A stretch of 64,000 nucleotides of DNA from Gymnodinialimonas sp. 57CJ19 (GTDB taxonomy: Bacteria; Pseudomonadota; Alphaproteobacteria; Rhodobacterales; Rhodobacteraceae). The position numbers were made by a program, and so were the translations under genes. Positions 16,001 through 25,443 of the stretch are shown one piece after another. Each line of letters starts with the position of its first letter. The stretch's first letter is position 1. Location: assembly GCF_038396845.1 (NCBI RefSeq), contig NZ_CP151587.1:532001-596000 (forward strand). The letters are read 5' to 3'. Under the pieces are notes generated by a model. The model was not told where the DNA came from, searched no databases, and was given only the letters and a program-made list of their open reading frames with translations.

Positions 16001-18965
16001 GCCAACTCCCGATGCCCGCGTTTTTGCGACGCCCCTTGGCGTGGATTTCTGCGCCTCGCTCATCTCAGGGTTGGACGCGCTGCTGCACGGCCAAGGGCCC
16101 GAGGCGATTGCGCGGATCGAAATTCACGTGGCCAACGCGCGGATGCAGCGCCGGTTGCAGGCGCTTTATGCGTTGAAGGGGCCGGGGTTCCTGCCCCGCA
16201 TTCGCCCGGTGTTGGCGCTGGCCGAAACCGCTGATCTGGAAGGGCTGGCCCCCGCCATGACGCCCCTGGCATTGCGGCTGGAACTGGCGCAGCTGATCGC
16301 CAAACTGATCGACGCCAACCCCGACCTTGCCCCCCGCGCGGCGCTTTATGAGCTTGCCGACAGTCTGGCGGATTTCATGGGCGAGATGGTGGAAGAGGGC
16401 GTTACCCCTGACGAAATCGCCAACCTCGACATGGGCGACCATTCCGAACATTGGACCCGTGCGCGGGACTTTCTTGGCATCGCGCAACAGGTGATCGCGG
16501 CGGGCGACAGGCCCACGCCCGAGGCACGCCAAGCCATGGTCGTGGATCGCCTGATTGCCGAATGGCGGCGCAATCCGCCAAGCCATCCGGTGATCGTTGC
16601 GGGCTCTACCGGATCACGCCGCGCCACGTTCCGGCTGATGGAGGCGGTGGCGAAGCTGCCCCAAGGGGCGGTGATTTTGCCAGGCATCGACCGCGACATG
16701 CCAAGCGCCATTTGGAACGGCTTGCTGGACGGGCGGCGCAAGGGCTTGGCGGGCGAAGATCACCCTCAATTCCGGCTGGCGAAACTGCTTGATGCCATGG
16801 GGCTGGACCCGTCACAGGTGCCGGTTTGGGGGCAGGAAACCCCGGCCGAGCCGCACCGAAACGCCGTTGTCTCGCTGGCGCTACGCCCGGCGCCCGTCAC
16901 CAACCAATGGCGGACAGAGGGGCCGAGGCTTGCCGATGTGGGCGGGGCCATGGCCGGGGTGACACTGCTCGAGGCGCCCTCCCCCCAGATGGAGGCGACG
17001 GCCATCGCGTTGCGGATGCGAAAGGCGGTTCAGGACGGGCAGCGCACCGCCTTGGTGACCCCCGACAGGCGGCTGGCCCGCAAGGTCACGGCGCAATTGG
17101 ACCGCTGGAATATCACGCCCGATGACAGCGCCGGGCAGGTCTTGGCACAGACCGCACCGGGGCGTTTTCTGCGGCAGGTGGCCGAGGCGATGCACAGCCC
17201 TGTCACGTCCGAAGCGATGGTGGCGCTATTGAAGCACCCCCTGTGTCATTCCGGCACGGAGCGGGGCGAACATCTGCGCCGCACCCAGGATCTGGAGCTG
17301 CAAGTGTTGCGCCGTGGCCTTGCCTTTCCCACCCGCGATGCGTTGATGGACTGGGCCTGTGCCCGCGACAAAGACCCCGACGCGGTGGCTTGGGTGGACT
17401 GGCTGGCCACCAATTTGCTGGCCGAGGTGGACCGCACCCCCCTGCCCTTGGCCGAGCGTCTGGCCCTGCACAAGACCCGCGCCGACGCCTTGGCGGCGGG
17501 CACAGGGCAGCCCGACGCCGGAGAGCTATACGACAAGGAACCGGGCGTTGAGGCCGCGAAACTCCTGCGCAATCTGGAAGCCGATGCCCCTTCGGCGGGC
17601 GCAATGTCGGCGCGGGACTACGCCGATTTCTTCACCTCTCTCGCCCATGACCGGGAAGTCCGTTTTGCCCTGCGGCCCCATGCCGATGTGCTGATCTGGG
17701 GGACGCAGGAGGCGCGGGTTCAAGGGGCCGATGTCACCATCCTTGCCGGGTTGAACGAGGGCACATGGCCGCAAGCCGCCAGCGCCGATCCTTGGCTCAA
17801 CCGGCCCCTGCGCGACAAGGCGGGCATGCGTCTGCCCGACCGGGTGATCGGCCTGTCAGCCCATGATTTCCAGCAAGGCATCGCGGGCGGAGAGGTCTGG
17901 CTTTCACGCGCCAAGCGCGATGACGAAACGGACACGGTCCCGTCGCGTTGGTTGAACCGGTTGATGAACCTGCTTGGCGGGGCCAGCGCGACGGCCGCGC
18001 AAGCGTTGAAGGATATGCGCGAACGGGGCGACAAGTGGCTCGCGCTGTCTGAAACCCTCACCACTCCGGATGAGAAGGTGAACCCCGCCCCACGCCCCGC
18101 TCCGGCGCCGCAGAACATCACCCGCCTCACCGCGCTGTCGGTCACAGATATCGAGCGTTTGACCCGCGACCCCTACGCCATCTACGCCGCCCGCATGTTG
18201 CACCTCAGGCCGTTGGACCCGCTGCGGGCCAGCCCCGACGCCCGCCTGCGCGGCACCGTGTTCCACAGCATCCTAGAGCAATTCGTCAAAGCCACGCCCG
18301 AGACCCTCCCCCCCGACGCGAGCGCCGTGTTCATGGAGATCGCCACCGAGGTGCTGGAGCAACAGGCCCCCTGGCCCGCCGCCCGCTATCTTTGGCATCA
18401 ACGGATGCAGCGGCTTCTGCCTTGGTATCTAATGCAAGAGGCCGATTTCCGAGACATTGCCGAGCCTTGGCTGCTGGAAGAACGCAAAACATGGAATGTG
18501 CCGGGTCTGTCGCTAACCCTCAGCGGGATCGCGGACCGGATCGATGCATTGCCCGACGGGTCGGTGGCGATTTACGATTACAAGACTGGCAACTTGCCCA
18601 CCGACGGCATGGAAATCGCCTATAACAAACAACTGTTGCTCTTGGCGTTGATGGGTCAGGGCGGTGCCTTTGCCGAGCGTTCGCTGGACGTGGCGCGGCT
18701 GGCTTACGTGGGACTTGGGACCAAGCCCGAGGTGCGGGTGCAGGCGTTTGACGCCGCCCTTTTGGCCGAGACCCAGAAAGGCCTGACCGAGTTGATTACC
18801 CATTACCGGCAACCCGACGCCGGTTTCCCGTCGCGGCGGTCGCCTAAGAAAACCACCTACGGCGGCGATTACGACCACCTCGCCCGATTGGGGGAATGGG
18901 ACGAAACCAAAGAGGCCGAGGTAATCCGCGTCGGCGAACAACAAGGGGAGCGTGCCAATGGATGA
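15990..18965 (+). CDS. addB: Double-strand break repair protein AddB
   Basis: This 991-residue protein is the AddB subunit of the alphaproteobacterial AddAB helicase-nuclease, which resects DNA ends for RecA loading. It has an inactive helicase-like N-terminal half. A C-terminal RecB-family nuclease domain shows LRGTVFHSILEQF and a GIADRIDALPDGSVAIYDYKTG block carrying the D-x-K active-site pattern. I chose the ATG at 15990, which overlaps the murU stop by 11 bases, because homology starts at MLFEPTPDARVFATPLG; an in-frame start at 15945 would overlap further. The next gene, addA, overlaps its end by 8 bases. Confidence 0.94.
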   Translation: MLFEPTPDARVFATPLGVDFCASLISGLDALLHGQGPEAIARIEIHVANARMQRRLQALYALKGPGFLPRIRPVLALAETADLEGLAPAMTPLALRLELAQLIAKLIDANPDLAPRAALYELADSLADFMGEMVEEGVTPDEIANLDMGDHSEHWTRARDFLGIAQQVIAAGDRPTPEARQAMVVDRLIAEWRRNPPSHPVIVAGSTGSRRATFRLMEAVAKLPQGAVILPGIDRDMPSAIWNGLLDGRRKGLAGEDHPQFRLAKLLDAMGLDPSQVPVWGQETPAEPHRNAVVSLALRPAPVTNQWRTEGPRLADVGGAMAGVTLLEAPSPQMEATAIALRMRKAVQDGQRTALVTPDRRLARKVTAQLDRWNITPDDSAGQVLAQTAPGRFLRQVAEAMHSPVTSEAMVALLKHPLCHSGTERGEHLRRTQDLELQVLRRGLAFPTRDALMDWACARDKDPDAVAWVDWLATNLLAEVDRTPLPLAERLALHKTRADALAAGTGQPDAGELYDKEPGVEAAKLLRNLEADAPSAGAMSARDYADFFTSLAHDREVRFALRPHADVLIWGTQEARVQGADVTILAGLNEGTWPQAASADPWLNRPLRDKAGMRLPDRVIGLSAHDFQQGIAGGEVWLSRAKRDDETDTVPSRWLNRLMNLLGGASATAAQALKDMRERGDKWLALSETLTTPDEKVNPAPRPAPAPQNITRLTALSVTDIERLTRDPYAIYAARMLHLRPLDPLRASPDARLRGTVFHSILEQFVKATPETLPPDASAVFMEIATEVLEQQAPWPAARYLWHQRMQRLLPWYLMQEADFRDIAEPWLLEERKTWNVPGLSLTLSGIADRIDALPDGSVAIYDYKTGNLPTDGMEIAYNKQLLLLALMGQGGAFAERSLDVARLAYVGLGTKPEVRVQAFDAALLAETQKGLTELITHYRQPDAGFPSRRSPKKTTYGGDYDHLARLGEWDETKEAEVIRVGEQQGERANG

Positions 18966-21900
18966 CGCCACCCGCGCCCAGACCCGCGCCGCTGATCCCG
19001 GCACCTCCACGTGGTTGGGGGCCAATGCCGGGTCCGGCAAGACCCGCGTGCTGACCGACCGCGTGGCGCGGCTGTTGCTCGACGGGGTGCCGCCTGAACG
19101 CATCTTGTGCCTGACCTACACCAAGGCCGCCGCGATGGAGATGCAGAACCGCCTGTTCTCGCGTCTTGGCGCTTGGGCGATGAAGGATGACGCGGAATTG
19201 GCCGCGATGCTGGCCGCAATCGGCGTGCCGGACGCTCGGCTGGAGCCCACGCTTCTGGACGAGGCCCGCACGCTGTTTGCCCGCGCGATCGAGGCGCCGG
19301 GCGGGCTGAAGATCCAGACCATCCATTCGTTCTGCGCCTCGGTCCTGCGGCGTTTCCCGCTAGAGGCCCGCGTCAGCCCCGCCTTCACCGAAATCGACGA
19401 CCGCGTGCAAGTGCGCCTGTTGGCCGACCTTCTGGACGACATGGCGGAAACCGACGAGGGCCGCGAAGCGCTTGGCCATGTCGCGCCGTATCTGTCGGGC
19501 GACGATGGCGCGATGAGCTTGGCCCGCGCCGTTGCCGGCAAGGCCGAGGCCCTGAAACACCCCGCCGATTGGGATACGATCTGTGACTTCGCGGGGATTG
19601 ATCCGGGGCTGACCGAGGCCGATATCATCGGCGCGGTGATTGCCGGGGAGGAGGCCGAACTGGCCGCCCATGTCCTGCCGCATCTGGAGGCGGGAAGCCG
19701 CTCTACCGGGACCGCGCATCGGGTCTTGTCGCAGGTCAATTGGGACGCGCCGAGCCTTGCGGACCTCGCGCAGTTAGAAAGCGCGTTCCTGATGGGGCCC
19801 AAAACCAAAACCCCCTATGCGCCCAAAATTGACAAGATCGGCAATGCGGCAACCCGCAAGGCCATCGGCAGCGCGATGGAACCGCTGAACGCTTTGATGG
19901 AGCGCATCGCAGAGGCCCGCCCCCTGCGCACCGGGCTGGTGACGGCGCAAAACACCCACGCCTTGCACCAATTCGCGGCTCGGTTCCTGCCCCTCTACAC
20001 CCGCGCGAAAGAGGCGCGGGGGTGGCTCGACTTTGATGACCTGATCGACAAGACCCGGAATCTGCTGAACAATTCCAAGGTGGCGCAATGGGTGCTGTAT
20101 CGGCTGGACGGCGGCATTGACCATATTCTTGTGGACGAGGCGCAAGATACCTCGCCGCGGCAATGGGAAATCGTGCAGCGCTTGGCCGAAGATTTCGCCG
20201 CCGGGGAAGGCGCACGGGAAGACGTGCAGCGCACGATCTTTGTGGTCGGCGATAAGAAGCAATCCATCTATTCGTTCCAAGGCGCGGACCCGTCGGAATT
20301 TGACCGGATGCGCGACCATTTCGAAGCCCGCCTGCAAGAGATCAATGCCCCCTTTCAAGACGCTGCATTGATCCATTCGTTCCGCTCTGCCGCGCCGATC
20401 CTGGCGCTGGTGGACCGGGTCGCGGCAGGCCTTGGCGCACCGGGGTTGGGGGACCTGGTTGAACACCGCTCGTTCTTCGACACCAAGCCGGGGCGCGTGG
20501 ACCTTTGGCCCGCGATCGAGCAGATCAAAGGCGGAGAGAAGCCCGCGTGGGACGACCCGCAGGATTTGGTCAGCGAGGATCACCATTCCTCGGTTCTGGC
20601 GCAGACCGTGGCCGAGCAGATTGGCGCGATGATCAACACGCCGCCAATGATCGAGGTGGATGGCGAAACGCGCGCGGTCACAGCGGGCGATATCCTGATC
20701 CTCGTGCGCCGCCGCTCGCCGCTGTTTCACAAGATCATTGCGGAGTTGAAGCGGTCGGGGCTGCCTGTGGCGGGGGTTGATCGGTCGCAACTCACCTCGC
20801 CCTTGGCGGTGAAGGACCTGATGGCGCTGTGCCGGTTTCTGGCCACGCCCGAGGATGATCTGTCGCTGGCTTGCGTGTTACGCTCACCCCTGTGTGGGCT
20901 GTCGGAGGCGCAGCTTTACGACCTTGCCCACAATCGCCCCGGCTTCCTTTGGTCAGCGATGCGCGACCGCGCCGCCGACTTCGCCCAGGCCCACGCGATC
21001 CTGAAAGACCTGCGCGACAACGCCGACTTCCTGAAGCCTTACGACCTGCTGGAACGCGCGTTGATCCGGCACAAGGGACGCACCCGCCTGATTGCCCGCC
21101 TCGGCCCCGAGGCCGAAGACGCCATGGACGCGATGCTGGCCCAAGCCCTTGCCTATGAGGCGACCGAGGTGCCCTCGCTGACGGGGTTCGTGGGCTGGCT
21201 CGATTCGGGCGACGTGCAGGTGAAACGTGATCTGTCGCAAGCCACCGGGCAAATCCGGGTGATGACGGTTCATGGGGCGAAGGGGCTGGAAGCGCCCGTG
21301 GTGATCCTGCCCGATTGTGCGCAACCCAGTGGCGGCGGGGGCCGAGGCGTGCGGCTGTTGGAACCCGAGGGCGGGCCGGTGGTTTGGCAGCCAAGTAAGG
21401 GCAACGAAACCGATGCCGTTCTGGAAGCCGTGGAGGCCAAAAACCTCCGCGAAACGGAAGAGGCGAACCGGCTGCTCTATGTGGCGCTGACACGGGCCGA
21501 AAGCTGGCTGATCGTGGCCGCGTCGGGGCAGCTTGGGGCCGAAAGCAAACCGGCCTCGTGCTGGTACAAGATCGTGGCCGACGCGATGGACGGGATGGGG
21601 GCGGTGCCGCTGAATATCGCGGGCCTGCCCGAGACAGGCTTGCGCCTGCAATCGGGCGCTTGGCCCGACGGTAAGAAGCCCGAGGCCAGCGATCGGACCC
21701 GTGCCGTGTTGCCCGACTATGCCACCGCTGACGCGCCGCCCTCGGTCAAGGACAAGCCCGCACGCAAACCCTCGGACCTGGGCGGGGCCAAGGCGCTGCC
21801 CGGCGTGGGCGACGACACGCAAACCGCCATGTTGCGCGGCACAATCACCCATTTGCTGCTGGAACACCTGCCCCGCCTGCCCGAACCCGCTTGGCCCGCC

Positions 21901-22338
21901 GCCGCCCCCGGCATCGCGGCGCTGGAAGCCCCGGACCTGACGCCGGACGCGCTTTCTCCGATGTTGGAAGAGGCCACCCGCGTGCTGACCGACCCGGCGC
22001 TGTCGCATCTGTTTACCGATGCCTCCCTCGCGGAGGTGGAGGTCACGGGATATTCCGACGCGCTGCAATCGGACGTGATCGGCATCATCGACAGGCTGAT
22101 CGTAACGGACGAGCAGATCACCGCGGTGGATTTCAAAACCAACGCCACGGTGCCCGCCAGCGCGAGTGACACGCCCGAAGGGGTGCTGCGCCAGATGGGC
22201 GCTTATGCAGAGCTGCTGGCCACGATCTACCCCGACCGCGAAATCGCGACCGCGATCCTTTGGTCGCGCAGCGGCACATTGATGGCACTGCCACACGATA
22301 TCGTGTCTGACGCGCTCAAACGCGCAAGCAGTGCTTGA
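18958..22338 (+). CDS. addA: Double-strand break repair helicase-nuclease AddA
   Basis: This protein of about 1126 residues is a UvrD-like superfamily 1 helicase. Walker A is LGANAGSGKTRVLTDRVARL, and motif Ia is LCLTYTKAAAMEM. The Walker B is DHILVDEAQDTS, followed by VVGDKKQSIYSFQGADP and a late VMTVHGAKGLEAPVVILPD motif. The C-terminal nuclease shows IIDRLIVTDEQITAVDFKTNA. It is the motor and one nuclease of AddAB. The ATG at 18958 is preferred because AAGGGGAG lies 8-15 bases upstream; a GTG at 18952 is in frame. The coupled overlap with addB suggests equal expression. Confidence 0.95.
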   Translation: MDDATRAQTRAADPGTSTWLGANAGSGKTRVLTDRVARLLLDGVPPERILCLTYTKAAAMEMQNRLFSRLGAWAMKDDAELAAMLAAIGVPDARLEPTLLDEARTLFARAIEAPGGLKIQTIHSFCASVLRRFPLEARVSPAFTEIDDRVQVRLLADLLDDMAETDEGREALGHVAPYLSGDDGAMSLARAVAGKAEALKHPADWDTICDFAGIDPGLTEADIIGAVIAGEEAELAAHVLPHLEAGSRSTGTAHRVLSQVNWDAPSLADLAQLESAFLMGPKTKTPYAPKIDKIGNAATRKAIGSAMEPLNALMERIAEARPLRTGLVTAQNTHALHQFAARFLPLYTRAKEARGWLDFDDLIDKTRNLLNNSKVAQWVLYRLDGGIDHILVDEAQDTSPRQWEIVQRLAEDFAAGEGAREDVQRTIFVVGDKKQSIYSFQGADPSEFDRMRDHFEARLQEINAPFQDAALIHSFRSAAPILALVDRVAAGLGAPGLGDLVEHRSFFDTKPGRVDLWPAIEQIKGGEKPAWDDPQDLVSEDHHSSVLAQTVAEQIGAMINTPPMIEVDGETRAVTAGDILILVRRRSPLFHKIIAELKRSGLPVAGVDRSQLTSPLAVKDLMALCRFLATPEDDLSLACVLRSPLCGLSEAQLYDLAHNRPGFLWSAMRDRAADFAQAHAILKDLRDNADFLKPYDLLERALIRHKGRTRLIARLGPEAEDAMDAMLAQALAYEATEVPSLTGFVGWLDSGDVQVKRDLSQATGQIRVMTVHGAKGLEAPVVILPDCAQPSGGGGRGVRLLEPEGGPVVWQPSKGNETDAVLEAVEAKNLRETEEANRLLYVALTRAESWLIVAASGQLGAESKPASCWYKIVADAMDGMGAVPLNIAGLPETGLRLQSGAWPDGKKPEASDRTRAVLPDYATADAPPSVKDKPARKPSDLGGAKALPGVGDDTQTAMLRGTITHLLLEHLPRLPEPAWPAAAPGIAALEAPDLTPDALSPMLEEATRVLTDPALSHLFTDASLAEVEVTGYSDALQSDVIGIIDRLIVTDEQITAVDFKTNATVPASASDTPEGVLRQMGAYAELLATIYPDREIATAILWSRSGTLMALPHDIVSDALKRASSA

Positions 22339-22401
22339 CGCTCCGGGGGACCGTCCATAGGTTCAGTGCCCGACATAACCCCGCCTGGAGGGCACAAAGC
22401 C

Positions 22402-22722
22402 ATGGCTACCACTGCCGTTACCGACGCCACTTTTGACACCGAAGTGAAGCAGTCCGACATCCCCGTTGTTGTTGATTTTTGGGCCGAATGGTGTGGCCCC
22501 TGCAAACAGATCGGCCCCGCTCTGGAAGAGCTTTCCGACGAATATGAAGGCCGCGTGAAGATCGTGAAGATCAACGTGGACGAAAACCCCAACTCTCCCA
22601 TGCAACTGGGCGTGCGCGGCATTCCTGCGCTGTTCATGTTCAACGGCGGAGAGGTCGTTTCCAACAAAGTAGGTGCCGCCCCCAAAGCCGCCTTGCAAAA
22701 ATGGATCGACGAGGCCGTCTAA
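22402..22722 (+). CDS. trxA: Thioredoxin
   Basis: This 106-residue protein is a canonical thioredoxin with [15 protein letters not shown] and the cis-proline loop [12 protein letters not shown]. It reduces cytoplasmic disulfides and would supply electrons to the methionine sulfoxide reductase encoded near the left end. I chose the ATG at 22402, 10 bp behind GGAGGG; the frame is open to 22366. It follows addA by 63 bp, and a strong terminator separates it from regA. Confidence 0.97.
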   Translation: MATTAVTDATFDTEVKQSDIPVVVDFWAEWCGPCKQIGPALEELSDEYEGRVKIVKINVDENPNSPMQLGVRGIPALFMFNGGEVVSNKVGAAPKAALQKWIDEAV

Positions 22723-22745
22723 GGCCCGTTTCGGCAATATTCTTG

Positions 22746-22783
22746 AAGGGCGTCCTGATCTTGCATCGGTGACGCCCTTTTTT
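22746..22783 (+). terminator. Rho-independent terminator after trxA
   Basis: AAGGGCGTC (22746-22754) pairs with GACGCCCTT (22771-22779), followed by a T run. It lies 24 bp after the trxA stop. Confidence 0.9.
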
Positions 22784-22876
22784 GTTGTGAATTGCCTGTT
22801 TGTACACCTGCGACGGTTTGACCATTTCTCCATTATTCCTATAACTTGGGGTCAGACCCCTCAGGAGACGACATAT

Positions 22877-23437
22877 ATGGCCACGAATGATCGCAACCTC
22901 CGGGAAATCGGGCCCGACAAGTCTCTGCTTCTCATTGATGATGATGAACCGTTTCTGCGCCGTCTGGAACGCGCGATGGAGAAACGCGGGTTCGAGGTTG
23001 AAGCCGCAGGGTCTGTCGCCGCTGGCACCGCCATCGCCACGGCCCGTCCCCCCGCCTACGCGGTGGTTGATCTGCGGCTGGAGGACGGCAACGGACTCGA
23101 CGTGGTGGAAACCCTGCGTGAAAAACGCCCCGATGCGAGGATCGTCGTGCTGACAGGCTACGGCGCGATTGCGACGGCTGTGGCGGCGGTGAAAATGGGC
23201 GCGACGGATTATCTGTCCAAACCTGCTGACGCCAATGACATCACCTCGGCCCTGCTGGCCGAAGAAGAGGAGATGCCGCCACCACCGGAAAACCCCATGT
23301 CCGCAGACCGGGTCCGGTGGGAACATATCCAACGGGTGTATGAGCTGTGCGATCGCAACGTCTCGGAAACGGCGCGACGGTTGAATATGCATCGCCGTAC
23401 GTTGCAACGCATCCTTGCAAAGCGCAGCCCCCGGTGA
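22877..23437 (+). CDS. regA: Redox response regulator RegA/PrrA
   Basis: This 186-residue protein has a receiver domain with the acidic pocket LLIDDDEP, phospho-acceptor Asp65 in VVDLRLEDGNGL, Thr93 and Lys115. A proline-rich linker (PPPP at 134-137) follows, and a Fis-type helix-turn-helix ends the protein (VSETARRLNMHRRTLQRIL). This is the exact layout of RegA/PrrA/ActR, the partner of the RegB kinase at 10.6-12.1 kb. The ATG at 22877 has CAGGAGA upstream, although the frame is open to 22673. It is unlinked from senC, unlike in Rhodobacter. A small lipoprotein gene overlaps its stop by 4 bases. Confidence 0.95.
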   Translation: MATNDRNLREIGPDKSLLLIDDDEPFLRRLERAMEKRGFEVEAAGSVAAGTAIATARPPAYAVVDLRLEDGNGLDVVETLREKRPDARIVVLTGYGAIATAVAAVKMGATDYLSKPADANDITSALLAEEEEMPPPPENPMSADRVRWEHIQRVYELCDRNVSETARRLNMHRRTLQRILAKRSPR

Positions 23438-23802
23438 GGGCGCTGTCGCTGCTGGCCGTCGCCTTGGTGGCGGGCTGTGTCGGCACAGGCGCGGCCCCCG
23501 TGGCCGAGGGGCCGGTGGTGCCGATCCGCTTTGACAGCGGCGGGATTGAGGCGGTTGGCACCGGCCAGCGCATCGACTTTGGCCGCGATCAGGCGGGCGT
23601 TCTGGAAACCATGACCCGCCTGCAAGGCCGCGCGCCCGTAGCGCTGCCCTGCGACCATTCGGCAAACACTGCGTTCCGTTGGCGCGATGGCCCGCTTCTG
23701 GTGTTTCGCAACGGCGCCTTCGCCGGGTGGAGTATTCCTGACCCCGCGCAATCGGCTGATGGCTCTACCCAATTCGGGCAGACCTGCGTGCCTTTGGGTT
23801 AA
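23434..23802 (+). CDS. Small predicted lipoprotein
   Basis: This 122-residue protein starts at a GTG that overlaps the regA stop (GTGA). Its N-terminus, VRALSLLAVALVAGC, is a short lipoprotein signal peptide with lipobox LVAGC. The mature part contains two further cysteines (in LPCDHSANT and GQTCVPLG) that could form a disulfide. I do not recognise the family. The overlap implies translational coupling to regA, so it may be part of the same regulatory unit or just a passenger. Its stop codon TAA shares the TTAA palindrome with the convergent next gene. Confidence 0.7.
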   Translation: MRALSLLAVALVAGCVGTGAAPVAEGPVVPIRFDSGGIEAVGTGQRIDFGRDQAGVLETMTRLQGRAPVALPCDHSANTAFRWRDGPLLVFRNGAFAGWSIPDPAQSADGSTQFGQTCVPLG

Positions 23803-24194
23803 TCCCGCCTGCGCGGGGCGCGTTTTTCCACAGACAGACCTTTGAGCGGCGATGACACGCCCGCCAGAAGGAAGCCGAACAGGTTGCTGAACCAGCTTTT
23901 GCGGGGCTGTTGGTAATCGTCTTCAGGGTCATCCACCAAGTCGCGCTGATCGTGGGGGATGATGGTGCCTTCAGCGATGGCATCCAACAGGGCGATAGCA
24001 TCGTCGTATTGCCGATCCAGCACGTAGATTTCCAACGGCCCGAACGCCAAAGAGTTCATCGGCAGGGTCGAGGTCGTCTCTAACCCCGGCGCGATGACGG
24101 TGAAATCCGCCCCCTCCAGCGCGGCAAGGGCCATGCGGATCTCCATCGGGTCAAAGCTGGCCGCGACACGGGTGAAGCCGTTGAAACGAGACAT
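23799..24194 (-). CDS. Putative signal-transducing protein, DUF2007-like
   Basis: This 131-residue protein begins MSRFNGFTRVAASFDPMEI and contains ALEGADFTVIAPG, LAFGPLEIYVLDRQYDDAIALLDAI. That resembles the DUF2007 domain, a small ferredoxin-like fold with no proven function. The C-terminal part has a hydrophobic patch (SNLFGFLLAGVSSPL) and a basic tail. I chose the ATG at 24194 because the domain starts there. It ends on the same TTAA as the convergent lipoprotein gene, and the LysR gene lies 14 bp upstream on the same strand, so the two may be cotranscribed. Confidence 0.65.
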   Translation of the reverse strand: MSRFNGFTRVAASFDPMEIRMALAALEGADFTVIAPGLETTSTLPMNSLAFGPLEIYVLDRQYDDAIALLDAIAEGTIIPHDQRDLVDDPEDDYQQPRKSWFSNLFGFLLAGVSSPLKGLSVEKRAPRRRD

Positions 24195-24208
24195 GGAAAA
24201 CCCTTGAT

Positions 24209-25114
24209 CTAGCTGGCACTGGCGATGCCGCCGCAATCGCGGCGCAGCCAAGTGACAAAGGTTTGCGCCCGGCGACTAAGGGGGCCGGGCAGATGCAGCA
24301 GATGATAAGCGTAGTCGGTATTCTCCTCCTCTGCCAGAACCTCCAACCGGCCATCGGCGATGTCGGTTTCCACCAACGCGTGGGGTTGCGCCGACACCCC
24401 GGCCCCGGCGCGGCAGGCGGGCAGGAGCAGGGCGTTTGACGGAAGCTCGGTGGTCACGAGGGTCTCTCGGTCGATGCCAAGGTTCAGCAGGCGTTTGTTG
24501 AACTCTGTATGGGATTGGTCGATCAGCCACGGCAAAGTCAGGACCCGGTCCCAGGCCGCCTGACTGGACAGGTCCGAAGGGCTTGGACCAAAGCGGCCGG
24601 GCTGGCCCACAACGACCATTTTCGCATGGGTCAGCACAATCCCTTCCAGGCCCGGCCAGGGTCCGGTGCCGTGGCGAATGACTAGGTCGATTCCTTCGCG
24701 GCGCAGGTCCACAACGTCTTGCGAGGTTTGAACGCTGAGCGGCACGTCGGGATGAGCGGACCAGAAAGCGGCGAGGCAGGGCATCAGCCAGTTTTCGGCG
24801 AAGCTCGGCGTGGTGGAGAGGGTGACGGGGCGATCCTCGCGCCCGCGCCTGAGCGACCTGACACCTGCGGCGATTTCCGCGAAGCCCGCGCCGAGGTCAC
24901 GGGCGAGTTCTGCGCCCATCTGCGTGGGCACCATGCCCCGGCCCGAGCGGCGCAGAAGGGGGTGGCCGAATTCGGTCTCCAAGGCGCGAACATGGGCCGC
25001 GATGGCGGCATGGGTCACGTTGAGCGCCCGGGCCGCCTCGGACAGAGAGCCAAGGCGGGCGGCGGCCTCGAACGCACGAAGGGCCGAGAGGGAGGGGATG
25101 TCACGCCAGTCCAT
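24209..25114 (-). CDS. LysR-family transcriptional regulator (GcvA-like)
   Basis: This 301-residue protein has an N-terminal winged HTH (LSALRAFEAAARLGSLSEAA, then LNVTHAAIAAHVRALE) and a C-terminal effector domain starting near PVTLSTTPSFAENWLMPCL. The LNVTHAAIAAHVR variant is typical of the GcvA-like branch. I placed the start at 25114 (MDWRDIPSLSAL), inside a frame open to 25180. The intergenic region in front of it also serves a divergent 53-residue ORF, the usual arrangement for a LysR regulator and its target. The effector is not identifiable. Confidence 0.9.
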   Translation of the reverse strand: MDWRDIPSLSALRAFEAAARLGSLSEAARALNVTHAAIAAHVRALETEFGHPLLRRSGRGMVPTQMGAELARDLGAGFAEIAAGVRSLRRGREDRPVTLSTTPSFAENWLMPCLAAFWSAHPDVPLSVQTSQDVVDLRREGIDLVIRHGTGPWPGLEGIVLTHAKMVVVGQPGRFGPSPSDLSSQAAWDRVLTLPWLIDQSHTEFNKRLLNLGIDRETLVTTELPSNALLLPACRAGAGVSAQPHALVETDIADGRLEVLAEEENTDYAYHLLHLPGPLSRRAQTFVTWLRRDCGGIASAS

Positions 25115-25209
25115 ATGATACCTCAGATAACATATCATCAGTATTGCGGATTCGGAGATGACACCGCAAGAGCGTATCAAGATGGCACAACCTTAGAAAG
25201 GAACGTGAC

Positions 25210-25371
25210 ATGTTTGGAATTCTCGCCAAAAGCCTGAAAGTCGCAAGCCGCACAGACCGCCCCTGGGGCGCACCCAATCATTGGGTGGAGCACGACCACC
25301 GCAGCCGCGCCCAGAAGGAGCGCGACAGCCAGGACCAGCGGCGGTGGCTGCGGCAGACAGGTATCATGTAA
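25210..25371 (+). CDS. 53-residue basic protein divergent from the LysR gene
   Basis: This short ORF starts MFGILAKSLKVASRTDRPWG and is rich in Arg, Gln, His and Trp (for example NHWVEHDHRS and QRRWLRQTG). An AAAGGAA ribosome binding site lies just upstream of the ATG, and the frame closes cleanly with TAA. I do not recognise a family. It lies 95 bp from the LysR start and in the opposite direction, so it is a candidate regulon member. It has no signal peptide or membrane segment apart from a weakly hydrophobic start. Confidence 0.55.
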   Translation: MFGILAKSLKVASRTDRPWGAPNHWVEHDHRSRAQKERDSQDQRRWLRQTGIM

Positions 25372-25443
25372 GTTTGAAATGGCATTGCGCGGAGCGACCG
25401 CGCGATGCCTGCCCCCCGTGCAAAAGGGGCGTTTAGCGGCGCG

